DNA of 64,000 nt from Symbiodinium natans (Eukaryota; Sar; Dinophyceae; Suessiales; Symbiodiniaceae). Made by a program: the position numbers and the translations under genes. The notes under the pieces were generated by a model. That model made no database searches. It had not been told where the DNA came from and was given only the letters and a program-made list of their open reading frames with translations. Location of the stretch: NCBI GenBank assembly GCA_905221605.1, contig CAJNDS010002409.1, forward strand, positions 279,001-343,000. Direction: 5' to 3'. This document shows positions 11,901 to 22,400 of this stretch, piece by piece (within the stretch, counting starts at the first letter, position 1; each line of letters opens with the position of its first letter).

Positions 11901-14263
11901 GCGGGTGCCCCAAGCGAAGCTCAAATTGAGAGACTGGCGAAGATTCCTGTGCGTTTAGGGGTTTGGGCTTGAAGGGCTTTGAGAGACACTTGAAACCCAA
12001 AAGCCCCTAACCCCTATAGGCCTGAGCCTTCAACCCTCAAGCAGGAATCCCTCAAGCCTTATTGGGGCAAAAAGCAGAGACGTAAACCCTAAAACCTGCA
12101 AACCTTATTTGGGCCAAAAACAGCGACATCCTAAGCTGAGCTATCCGCTCTCTATGAAGAATCTGTGAGTTGGGTGTAAGGGGTTGCCCTTTGAAACAGC
12201 GACCAGTTCGAGGATTCGGGGTGTAAAGGTTTAAGGCTCAGGGTTTTGGGTTTCGGGCTTAGGAGCTTAGGGGCTACTTTGTCCATGGTGAACCCGAAGC
12301 TCTCTGCCAGGCAAGCCTCCGTGGCAACTTCGCGCGGGAGGCGTTCTTCATTTGTTTCGGGTTACAGCATTGCCTCAAAGCGCTCCACCCCAGAACTCCG
12401 ACTATACATGGTCCAATCCGGAAAGTACTTGGGGAGCTGGGCAGGGATCACTACCATTAAGGCTCCAAAATGGCTTGCAGAAACCCTCTGTGCGAAGGGC
12501 CCTGGGAGCATTTCAGTTTCCTGGTTTCAATTTCGTGTTATGACAGCGTCGGGAGGTTTCTGGACAAAGCATGCATCTTCCATCCAAGCAGTATGTGTAG
12601 GACAACAGGGTTGTGAAGTGAAAGTGCCGCAACTTTGGTGCCAAAAAAAGTGGCAATGCAAGCAGCAACAATGATAGTAGCTTCTCTCAAGAACATAAAG
12701 CACACCAATCTAGGAACAGTACCATATAGCAACAGCAAGAATACTCAAAGTTACAATGGTGCTTCACCAGGCCTTTGCCTTTCACCTTGAAGTCAGGAGG
12801 CACACGACCGGCAGGAGGAGCAAGCGGCCACGAAGATCCAGGCGCATGCTATCTTCCTAAACCCTCATAAGCCCCCTAAACCATAAACCCCATTATCGAC
12901 CCGAGAGCCCAAACCCTAAAGTCAACCCACGCCCTGACTACATGATCGATGAACCCGAGACTCAGTGAACAAATCAGCTCAGGGTTGTGGGTTTGGCTGG
13001 TGAAGCCCTCAACTCTGCCCCCTTAACTAAGTTTAAGGGTCTGACGTTGTTAGGGCTGTTCAACGCCCCTAGCAAAGTCAGTCCCTTGAAAAGGGTTTGG
13101 CGCCTGATTCGGGTTTAGTGTTGGGGTCGTTGGGTTCAGGGTTTTCACTGCGCATTGTAGTGAAGGCCGTCCACCGCGGGAACCTGGCGCGGAAGGAGCG
13201 TGGGAGAGGTCGAAAGCTTCGGATTCACGTTGCTTCCTGGGGCTTAGGATTTCAGCAGGCCTGCAGGATATTGAATCCGGCTCGAGTCGGGGTGTGGGTT
13301 TGTTTTGTAATTGGGGCTTAGAAGGCTTCGGAGTTTGGAGGGTTCAGTGTTGCAAGGGTTTTGGGCCATGAAGGGTTCATGAAGGGGTCCGAGGACTTTG
13401 CCGATGTCATGAGATTACAGTAGTATGCGTGGAGGCGTGGCAACGGAAGCATGGCCGAACCCACTCCTTTAGGGTTTAGGGTTTTGGATGCAGGGTTTAG
13501 GGTTTAGGATTGGGTTTAGGGCTTATAGGGTTGGGGTTCTCACGAGAGATGGAGGCGTCTCGGTTTGCAAGTTTGGAAGAGCCCGGAAATCCTGCAGGAG
13601 GGACAGGAACGGCAGCAGGAGAAAGTGGCCCAGGCGCTTTGTAGGGTGCGGGCATACGTCTCCCTTGAACCCTAAACCCTAAACCCTAAACCCTACTTGG
13701 GTGTAGGGTTCTAGCATTTACCGGCTGAGGGCTTGGGTCGTTTGGAGATTGGCAGACCTGAAAGGTGGCTCAAAGGTTTCCTTTCCCATATTCTTAGCAC
13801 GCTTAGCCTGAAATACTGCGATTCTTTGATTACATCAGTGGCGCAGTATGATCACTACTGTGACTATGATAGTGCTTTCCAGCATTATACTTCTAAGCTC
13901 CAGATCATGAATCATAACGGGTTCAATAGTTCGGGGAGAGGGGATTCGTTCTCGACACCTTTAGCCTCAGGCCTTGGGCCGTGCAGGGTCTTGGCCGAAT
14001 CTGCTGCTCTGTTGCTTCCCATCGGGCCGAACAGCCCCCGGCAACCAGGAGACGCACGACCGGCAGCAGGAGGAGGCGGCTACGAAGATCCAGGCTCGTG
14101 AGCCCATTCTTTTGGATCCCCTAAACCCTATAAACCCTTTAAACCCCAAAATGCTCTAAACCCTTCAAAGCTTGACTTTGACCCTTAAAACCATGAGGTT
14201 CTTCAAACTTATCCAAAGCGAACCAGCAGAAAGGCGATCCACCGCGGAAACCTGGCGCGGAAG
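476..14263 (+). CDS. Multi-exon IQ-motif array protein (partial gene)
   Basis: Exons alternate between type a (ending KIQ) and type b (AVHRGNLARK-like). Joined, they give IQxxxRGxxxRK, the canonical IQ calmodulin-binding motif, with a period of about 22-25 residues as in myosin necks. Type a: 476-520, 1388-1432, 2247-2291, 3059-3100, 3564-3599, 4592-4636, 5045-5086, 8911-8949, 10147-10191, 11016-11051, 11537-11578, 12797-12841, 13598-13633, 14049-14093. Type b: 712-741, 1625-1654, 2484-2513, 3894-3923, 7752-7781, 9626-9655, 10760-10789, 12311-12340, 13166-13195, 14234-14263. All are preceded by AG and begin with G; donors are mostly GC, with GT (8950, 14264, 7782, 4637) and GA (13196). All exons keep phase 0. 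Both gene ends are missing: the array is already running at base 1 and I found no stop exon. Exons at 4592 (KDQ), 11016 and 13598 lack the IQ dipeptide. The motor or other domains are unseen, so calling it a myosin would be a guess. Confidence 0.75.
3234..3262 (+). pseudogene. Decayed second-half IQ exon
   Basis: After the type a exon at 3059-3100, a copy of the 30 nt type b exon should follow. At this position an AG is followed by a sequence that reads AVHRVQHK if one inserted T is ignored, compared with AVHRGNLARK in the intact copies. As it stands the frame is broken and the RG pair is lost. It may be skipped in the mRNA, or the neighbouring IQ motif may be non-functional. Confidence 0.35.
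3628..3714. repeat. Long imperfect hairpin inside an IQ-gene intron
   Basis: The arm at 3628-3649 (GGTTAGCAGGGAATGGGGGA and on) is the reverse complement of 3693-3714, with 21 of 22 positions matching. The loop is itself structured: CCCTAT pairs with ATAGGG around a CCCTTAAGGG palindrome. Nearly all of the 87 nt can pair. It starts 28 nt after the donor of exon 3564-3599. A folded transposon remnant or an intron-borne RNA hairpin are both possible. Confidence 0.75.
4004..4024 (+). repeat. Poly-G tract (21 G)
   Basis: An uninterrupted run of 21 G about 80 nt downstream of the exon ending at 3923. It is one of many G or C homopolymers in the introns of this window. Confidence 0.9.
4969..5016 (+). 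repeat. TTTAGGG telomere-like array
   Basis: About seven TTTAGGG units, ending roughly 30 nt before the acceptor of the IQ exon at 5045. This is the opposite placement to most arrays here, where G-rich repeats follow an exon. Confidence 0.9.
5804..6928 (+). CDS. Ubiquitin-like N-terminus plus BspA-type leucine-rich repeats
   Basis: An uninterrupted reading frame whose upstream limit is a polypyrimidine-AG acceptor near 5803 or 5813; no ATG precedes the domain in frame, so a first exon with the start is probably missing or unrecognised. Roughly the first 75 residues read like a ubiquitin-fold domain (TVREFKERL … AGSRQLSNEDETLKDAG … GLHVVF). Eleven 23-residue repeats follow (xxIPxSVTQIGxxAFxxCSSLTS type), matching the LRR_5/BspA family, usually a protein-binding solenoid. 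The DNA repeat unit is 69 bp with strong identity between units, so recent expansion or conversion is likely. It ends at TGA 6926-6928 in the middle of a repeat. The gene is on the same strand as the IQ gene and sits between the IQ exons at 5086 and 7752. The lack of introns contrasts with its neighbours and suits a retrocopy or a single large exon. Confidence 0.75.
   Translation, partial: TSSGGKVAVLEASAETTVREFKERLLGWNCDNELTRMITSVEMMAGSRQLSNEDETLKDAGVSSEAGLHVVFRQNIVECAGKGEAHDFDLESGKTLVWVNIPEGHKKTRHGAFENCASVAGVTIPDSVTQITHRVFASCGSLRSVTIPSSVTRIGVAAFERCFSLTSVGIPNSVTQIDRRAFAACTALTSVRIPNSLTQIGPQAFEACGSLTSVVIPNSVMQIGQDAFRDCRSLTSVAIPDSVTKIGASAFAECSSLTSVTIPSSVTQMGDYAFFGCSSLTSVAIPNSVTQIGQGTFHHCSSLTSVEIPKSVTEIGRHAFVGCSSLTSVVIPDSVTQICQGAFTNCRSLTSVTIPDSVTHIADCAFTGCSFSRA
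6929..7014 (+). pseudogene. Frameshifted tail of the LRR gene
   Basis: Just past the TGA the LRR pattern resumes in the frame shifted by two bases: VDSVTQMGQDTLAGC, then PLTITRSRN and TAG at 7012-7014. The segment around 6912-6946 is two bases longer than the matching part of a normal repeat. The current stop is therefore best explained by a small insertion or decay in the last repeat, with loss of about 29 residues. Confidence 0.6.
7015..8910 (+). other. Intronic / intergenic stretch
   Basis: Apart from the IQ exon at 7752-7781 I see no convincing exon. It contains a degenerate TTTTAGGG/TTTAGGG block at about 8350-8390 and a C-rich CCCTAGA/CCTTAAA stretch at about 8580-8650, in the usual G-rich-then-C-rich order ahead of the exon at 8911. 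Confidence 0.5.
9363..9378 (+). repeat. Poly-G tract (16 G)
   Basis: Homopolymer in the intron between the IQ exons at 8911-8949 and 9626-9655. A poly-C run of 14 follows at 9711-9724, after the second exon. Confidence 0.9.
10250..10300 (+). repeat. TTTAGGG-type array after an IQ exon
   Basis: Degenerate TTTAGGG units begin about 60 nt after the donor of the exon 10147-10191. The same exon is preceded by CCCTAAACCCTAAA at about 10095-10110, so it lies in the C-rich/exon/G-rich arrangement. Confidence 0.8.
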
Positions 14264-16489
14264 GTGGGCCGCCTTTGCTCCGCTTTTGCACGTGTTGGGG
14301 CGTGGCGGGGCTTCTCTCGCGTTCGGGCTTTCTAGGGTTTGTAGGCTTTACAAGGGTTCATGGGTTGGTAAGGGTTTATGAGGTTTCTATTGCAGGGGTG
14401 GAGGGATCCAGGGTTTTGGGACTTCAGCCCCTTTGCCGGAATGAAATCTCTGGTGGGATTCCGGGATGGGTGGCTTTGAGGTGAGGGGCTGCTGAGAAGT
14501 CGGGGTTTGAAGCCCAAGGGGGCCAAGAGGGCCATGACCAAAAGGAGCTGGGACCAGAAGGTTCCGGGAATAGGGTCTAGGGTAACTATACGAGCGGCGC
14601 AGAAGGAAGACTGAGCATCAAACTCACAAGGAGGAGCACGGCGAATGTCCAGGTGGACTAATGTGTCTTCAGTATCATTCCTCGAGCGGGTCTCGCTGCT
14701 GCTCAAGACTCAAAACCCTCAAACAAGCTTAATTAAACCCGAAACTGTGCAACCTAAACCCCTACAGTCCCAAACGCGAAACCCTAAAGCCAGCCTAAAA
14801 CTCTCAACCCTGGCAAGCCCTCAAAACCTGCAGGCCAAAGCCCTTACAGTCCCAAATCCGAAGCCCTAAAACCCTCAACCCTCATAAGCCCTTAGCCTGG
14901 CATCTGACTTTCAAGCTTCGTGGAGAGGCGCAGCTGGAGGTACCTGCGCCGGCGCTAGGAGGCAGCTGCGGCTTAGAGTTTAGGTTGTATGCCAAGCTTA
15001 GGGTTCAGAGGGTTTAGAGCTAGTGAAAACTTCAGGGTGTCTATCACTGGAGAGCCGCCTCAACTAGAGATTAAGTTTTCCTAAGACTCGAAAGCCCGAA
15101 AAGCCCTAAGCCCGGAAAAGACTAAATCGAGCCCCGAGTTCATCATCCTGCTTCCGGATGCCCCGAAGTTCGGGGCTACAGGGAATAGCTGCTCCTGTAG
15201 GTCCTTAGGGATTATGTGTTATTCTTGCTTATATAGAAGCCAAACCTGCTAAAACACAGCCTTTTTCCAGTTCCAGCGAGGGCATGATGCAAGTTGGCTG
15301 TGAACTTGTGAGGATCACAGCCCCGCAGCCTTCTTAAGTGCCTATATGCTGCTAGAGAGAACCCTGCGTCCTATAACCCAGGACTCCGCCGCGATATTTT
15401 GCTGCTCAAGACGGCTGGTGTTCGTAGGTCAAGAGGGGCATTTTTGGGGCAACTGCTGCAGAGAGGAGGCAGGCTCCGGTTTCTTGGGTTTTTGTTCCGG
15501 GGTTTGGGGCCTTTCGGGCTTCGGAGAGCTTGAGGACACAGTAGTCATAAGTACCTATTTATATAGAGTCAAATATACGATTTATACTATCACATACAGA
15601 GTAATATATAGTAGCGATTAGGGGTCTGCGGGTCCGGCGCTTGCTGTTGCCTTGTGGGTGAGAGGTTTTGGGTTTCTAGGGATTCAATCTGTAGGTGAGG
15701 GGTTTAAGCACTCTGCATGGCACGTGGACATGCAAGACGACTGTGGGGTTGTTTTTAAAATTTCACGGTCATCCTAAGCCAATAAGGCTTCATGCCTTGC
15801 CCTGAGTCATCCTGAATCTGAAGCCTCCTTAAACATCTAAGAGCCTTAAGATTTCCAGGGTGAAGGGCACGCATGCACCTTGTACGTCTGAAGGGCATAA
15901 GGGTTCTGAAGTACGGGCCACAGGGAAGAGGAACCGCTTCTGCTTAACATGAAGGCCCCCAAAACATGGGACCTTACAGATGCGTGCGTGCGTAGTTTGG
16001 AAGGGGCAGCAGCTTTTATGGGGCGGTCTGCGGTGTGTTTTTAAGCTTTGGCCCCGGTCTGATCAGAACCTGCTGCCTCCGCGAGGACGAAGTCGTCGAG
16101 TTTTTCGTGATGTTCTTCTTTGGGTGCTTCTAAGGGGTTCATTTGCGGGGTATAAAGCAAGGTTCGAATCTTTCGCAAGTCCCGTTTATGGCATAAAAGC
16201 AGTTCCCAGGCCCCACCCGGCCGTACCCTCAACCTTAAGGGGCTTTGGGTTCGGGGCTTGTGCCCAGGACCTGATTCTCCTGCAAAACCCAAAGAAAGAG
16301 TGCCGGAAAGCCTCGGAGAGAATTCCTTGGCTCTCTCAACCATAGCCCCCATCACCATGCGCTCCAAACCCTAAACCCTAAACCCTAAACCCCAAACCCT
16401 AAACCCCAAACCCTAAACCCTAAACCCTAAACCCTAAGCCCTAAACCCTAAACCCTAAACCCTAAAGCTAACAAGACCCTGCAAGGGCC
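14264..16489 (+). other. Stretch between the IQ array and RPS6
   Basis: No intact exon recognised. At 14631-14652 AAG is followed by EEHGECP-like sequence and a GT donor, which resembles a type a IQ exon with an internal deletion. Near 14910-14940 FKLRGEAQLE resembles a second-half IQ exon but lacks a proper acceptor. The end of the IQ gene and its termination signals must lie here or further on but are not visible. Confidence 0.35.
16366..16466 (+). repeat. CCCTAAA telomere-like array upstream of RPS6
   Basis: About fourteen CCCTAAA units with a few CCCCAAA and CCCTAAG variants, ending 24 nt before the RPS6 start codon. Confidence 0.95.
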
Positions 16490-19400
16490 ATGAAGCTGAA
16501 CATCGCAAACCCCACCACGGGGATGCAGAAGCCGCGCAGCCGCAAGATCCGGCAACAGCCGGCTTTGGGGTTTAGGGTTTAGGGTTTAGGGTTTAGGGTT
16601 TAGGGTTTAGGGTTTAGGGTTTAGGGTTTAGGGGTATAGGGCTTACAGGGATTATGCAGAGTTTCGAGTTTTAGGAATACTTACGAATGTAGGCTTTGGG
16701 CTTGAGGGTTAAGATTTAGGGCGCCTTCATTCTGTGTAATGAGGCAGGCTCTGTTCCTATACTAGTAGCTGGTTTCGACCTGGTCCGAATTGACAAGTGT
16801 TGGCGGAATGGCAATGGTTGTCTTTCCTGCCTCAGTCTTTTAGGCTACATGGCAAGATAGGGTTGATGTGGTTGCGGTTTTATCAGATGTATTACATGCT
16901 GGCTTCTAGCTTCGGCAAAGTCTCCAGATTGCCAGAACTCACCCCCAGACCCCTGACCCGCACACTCCAGAGCCAAGGATGATCGAGATCGACGACGACA
17001 AGAAGCTCTACCCGCTCTTCGACAAGCGCATGTCGGCCGAGGCGACGCTCCCGGGTCCCAAATCATCGCATCGTTCTTCATCTTGTTCGTTTAGCGCGCT
17101 TCGACCCTAAACCCTAAACTCTGGCATGACAGTCGCTGCCCTTGTGAAGAGCATCTGCAGGGGAATGTCGGGGCCATTTTAGGCGAATAATCGGGGAGCT
17201 CGCCTTTAGTGATACAACCTTACTATTAGGGGTACGATCCTGGGATCCCTCAATGATCCGGGCTATGTGTCTGTTGGGTTAGGGAAGCCGCGATGCAGCC
17301 TTCCCCAACAAAAATCCCTCAACCTTAAACCCGACATATCCAAGACCCAAGCCATAAACCTAAGACCTAAAGGCAAGCAGCAACAGAGCCTCAAGGGCTC
17401 TTGCGGCAGGTCTCGGGCGACTCACTGGGTGACGACTTCAAGGCCCCAAGCCCGAAGTCGTGTAGCGCCGATATGGTACCCTTTTTGGGGTTCCTTGACA
17501 AAAGGATTATGTAGTATGTTGGGGTACATAAGGGGTAACCTATTTCGGCAATCCCCATATCCAATATATGGGTTTCGACCAGTCGTGGTTGAGGGTTTAG
17601 CTATAGGGTTCAGGGTTTCCGGCAGTAGCACCCAGTACCCAGTAGGCCCTTGCTGGATTTCTGTTTACTTGTTTTTTGTCTTATTGTTTCTTTCATTTTA
17701 GTTTGTGTGTTTTCTTGGGGGGGAAGAGTCACCTAAACCGAATAAGCCAACAATCACATAAACCCTCAACAACCCTAAGCCTTAATTTGAGGTCCGAGCA
17801 GTCCTGGTCCTTATAGACTTGGTCTACCTCCCCCAAACCCCAAACCCCATTCACACCCAGAAGGCCTAAACCCCTAAACTCCTGCGAACCCACAGACTAA
17901 ACCGTACCAAACCCCACCAAATCCTGCCAAACCCTACCAAACACCGTTTCTTCCAGGGCTACATCTTCCGCATCGGTGGCGGCAACGATAAGCAGGTGGC
18001 ATCCCCCTTTCAGATTTAGGGTTTAGGAAAACGACCCCGACCTCCCACCCGCATCAAAAGTTTTCCCACTCAGCGTGTCGCAGCATGCCTCTGCGGACCA
18101 TGGTTTTTTCGAACTGTCATTGCTTTTAGATTTCTGGGGGCACCTTGTCTCTCACTGTATGGGGTCTATGGCCTCCTAAGATCCAAAGCGTAGGGGGAGA
18201 GGGTGGAGTCCTGCAGCTCTTTGCCAGTTCTTAAGCTGCCCCTTGTGAAGGAGTGAGTAAGCCCTCCTATTCGAAGCGCTCCCCTTCTCTCTCTCTCTCT
18301 CTCCCTCGCTCTCTGACTCTCTCTCTCTCTCTCTTCCTCTCTCTTTCTCGAGATTCTTTTGCTGGGGCTCCTTTCTCCTAACCACAAACCCGAAGTTTTC
18401 TATCCTCCCTGATAGACTGCATCCGGTTTTGAGAGTTAGAGCTTTTGGGAGCTGGGGTGCCAGGGTGCTACCCAAACCTGATTCCGACTGATTTGCTTGA
18501 ATGTTTTGGATAAGAGCCTACATACAGGAATGACTGCTGTGAACAGTAGCACTTAGGATTTGAGGCTTCTGGTCCGAAATGCAACGGCGCATTTTGATCG
18601 ACACGCAGATCGCCAGGGCTTCCCCATGAAGCAGGGCGTGCTATGCAACAACCGCGTGCGGCTGCTCTTCAAGAAGGCCCCTCTGCCCCCAAGCCTTGAA
18701 GGGAATATTGCATGTTGTTAGGGTTTAGGGTGTAGGGTTGATGACTCCCAATTTCAGCGTCATGAACCCCTAGAGAATAAAGAAAAAGCCTGATTCGGGG
18801 CCTCACTTAAAAGCCTCAATAATGGTGACGACTATATATCCCATGCCCCTAAACTCGTCAGCCTATAGAGCCGAAATCCTCACCCCGTCCGCAAGGCCTC
18901 TGGACTCGTTAAATGCCGAAACCCCCGACTCCACCTAAGCATCCGAAATACACTTTTCTGTCTTGGCTGTGGTTGTAAGACCGTCTCTCAGGTAACCTAC
19001 ACAGCGTAGGTTTGGCACTCGTAAGGTGAGCCTTACTTGCTGCTTCAAAAAAGGAATTTCCAGGGACTTAGGCAGTTCCCCTACACCCCCTTAAGAAACT
19101 CCTTTGAGAAACTCTACAGGGTTACCCGCTCTTTCTTCCCTAATGCCTTCCGCGTGATTTTGCAAGCTTCTCCTCCCTCAACCCTAAACCCTAAACCCTA
19201 AACCCTAAACCCTAAACCCTAAACCCTAAACCCTAAACCCTAAACCCTAAACCCTAAACCCTAAACCCTAAACCCTAAACCCTAAACCCTAAACCCTAAA
19301 CCCCTCAGGGCATGTCTTGCTTCCGCGAGCGCCGGACTGGCGTGCGCAAGAGGAAGTCGGTCCGAGGCACACGGGTTTAGGGTTTAGGGTTTAGGGTTTA

Positions 19401-22400
19401 GGGTTTAGGGTATAGGGTTTAGGGTTAGGGTTTAGGTTTTTCAAAGGCTATAGGGCTCAGAGTAGCTCTGGGATTGATCCCTGGTGTTTCCCGCCTGATG
19501 GCAGAAGTCTCTCCTACCAGTACGGATTTCTATTGCTGATTCTTCCGGGTAAACTGTCCTATTAAGATGGTACGCTAGGCACAAAGTACCTGGTAGCTGG
19601 GAAGCTGTTCCCGTCCAGTCCCTAAGTCCCCTAACCGCCCTAAACCCCCCTCCCCTCGCCCCCCCAACCACCGAAACTTCCCTAAACCCTGAACCCTGAA
19701 CCCTAAACCCTAAACCCTAGAGGCCACTCTCCTCTGCAAATGCAAGGCTGCATCGTTGGCCCTGACCTCGCTGTGCTCAGCTTGGTCGGGACCTTAGAGG
19801 CTGCGAGTTCTTTCAAGTCGACGGATGTGTTTAGGGCCTTTAGGGTTTTAGAAGGGTTCAGGGGTTTAGGGTTTTAGGGTTTTGGGTTTGACTCTAGACC
19901 CGCAACCCTGAAACGCTCATGAAATCAAAATCTCAAGGCCCGGCTAAAGATTTCTTCAACAGTAGAAGCAGAATCTCCAAAGAGCGCCGGAGTGCCTGGA
20001 ATGCCCTAAGCTCTCTAAGCTCAAAACATCTCAAAACCCTAGTTCGGCCCTACATACCAGACCCTATAGACCCTAAACCCTAAACCCTAAATCCTAAAGC
20101 CTAAAGCCTAAACCCTAAAGCCTAAACCCTAAACCCTAAACCCTAAACCCTGAACCCTGAACCCTAAACCCTAAACCCTAAACCTATAGACCCTAAGCCT
20201 GGAGCCCCGAAAGCAGCGGAAGCCTAAGCCTCAGAGGTCATGGTGAAGAAGGGCGAGCAGGACATCCCGGGCCTGACTGCGCCTGGGCCCGCGATCGAAG
20301 GTTTCAGTTTAGGGTTTAGGGTTTAGGGTTTAGGGTTTAAGGTTTAGGGTTTAGGGTTTAGGGTTTAGGGTTTCGGGTTTGTTATTTGATCAGAAGAGTC
20401 ATCATGGAGGAATCAGGATTTGGGGTGGGGGGGGGGGGGGGTTAGGGGTTTAGGAGGTTTGGGAGGTTTGGGATGCGTGGGGTTCACAAGGTTCCTACGG
20501 TCTTATGGATCTTAGGACTCCTTGGGGCTCCCTGGAAATAGATAACCTTCGCCAGGTTTTCGACCCCACGTCCGAAATCGACAACCCTCAAACCCAAACT
20601 GGGTTCTTGTTGAGGACTTCAGCTATGTTACCCATAATAAGGAAACCAAGCTATGTACTATGGCAACTTGACGTGTGTAGGTACCTTAGCAACCCAGAGT
20701 AACCTACAGTCAGGGATTTTCTGCAAATGCGGGTTCCCTTTTGCTGGTCATTTCATTAATGGAGATTCTGCTACATTTGCGAGGGTACCGCAAAGCCTTA
20801 CAAACACCACGGGCCAAACACAAAACCTAAGATCCCAAGGCCAAAAACCTAAAAGACCCTGAATTTTACTAAAGCCCTCCTGCCACCGCCTATCCCCCCC
20901 CCCCCCCCCCCTTGCTAACCCCTTGGGCCCTGAACCGTCTTGTGAGAGCCAAGGACGATCAGAAGCCGAGGCGTCTCGGTCCGAAGCGGGTCCGGTGCCC
21001 CAGCTCTCCAGTTGCTGTGTGTTTTTTTGTTCTGTCCCTCTGTCTGTGTGTGTGTGGGTGTGCACATAGGCCTCCAACATCCGAAAGCTCTTCGGCCTGG
21101 AGAAGAAGGAACCCGGATGCTTTTGCTGGCAGGTTTTGTTAAAGGGTGTTGGTCTTGAAGATAATGATTTTGATTTAGACACCTTTTTGGTTTTGGGCTA
21201 GAAGCTACTGGAGGGCTGTTTCGGCTTAGGTATCTTCACAGGGCTTATTGAGGTTGAGGCTTGCCAGAGGGTTGTTTCGAACGCTGGGTTTTCAGGGCCT
21301 AGTAGATGTAGGAAGTCCGCGTTAAGGATGTAGAGTGGGTTGGGGTGGCGTCGAAATTCGTACGCTGGGGGTTCTTTGGGGTTTTGGGTGGTCAGGGATA
21401 CATGTCTTCCTTTGTGCAGGGGAAACGAGGACGCGAAAGCTCGGCAGAGCTTCTGATGGAATCATCTTGCAACCTCATCTTCGCGGCCTTGCATTTGTTT
21501 CCCAAAATCCGCAACATAAAGCTAACACAACAAGGACTTCCGGCCTCCTGAGTTTGAGGCCTGAAAGATGTTGAGCCCCCTTGTCTGCACACCCGAAGGA
21601 TGATGTGAGGCAGTTCGTGGTCCGCCGGGAGATCAAGGAAGGCAAGAAGTCCAAGGCGCGCAGGTTCAGGCTTTGAGGGGTTCAGGATTGCTTTCTGGGC
21701 ACAAGCATTTCAGTCTATAAGGCTCTGAGATGTAGCTGAGAAGCCCGTTGCGTCTCAACACGCGCTAGCAGCAAAGCATGCAATCCACTGAACCCAACTT
21801 GAAAAACTTAAACCCAAAGGGTTTAGGGTGCCCTAGAGCCTGAACCCTACACCCTAAACCACACTTACCACACCTCAACCGTAGAGCCCCGAACCTCGTT
21901 TAACCGTCTCCGAGGGCCGAAGGAAGGGTCATTGCAGATGTGCTGTCGACGTATGTCATTCAGGGTATTAACTGAACATCTTACAAAGTCATATGTTCTG
22001 TGGTCGGGGAGACCGAGCCCCGCGAAGGGTTGCGGATAAAAGCACCGAAAACCCTCAGATCTAAAGGGCTTACTGTATCTAATACCCCCAGAAATGATTC
22101 GAAGCTTTATTTTTTCCTCTGGTTCTCTACGGGAAGTAAAAGAATACCCTAGAAGCCATGAGCCCGAAGAACGAAAAAGGCACCGAAGATCCAGCGCCTG
22201 ATCACGCCCTCCCTGCTCCAGCGGAAGCGCTACTTCAAGGCCCAGCCTCGTGTGGGTTGGGAGAGGAGAGGGGAGGGGGAGCCACCTGGATCCGCCTAAA
22301 TCCTGAACCCCCCCATCCTTCTACCCCCTTAAATAAGCCTTAAAGCCTAAACCCCAGAAAAGATGAGCTTCAAGAAGGCCGTGGTCCGAAAGCGCATGGA

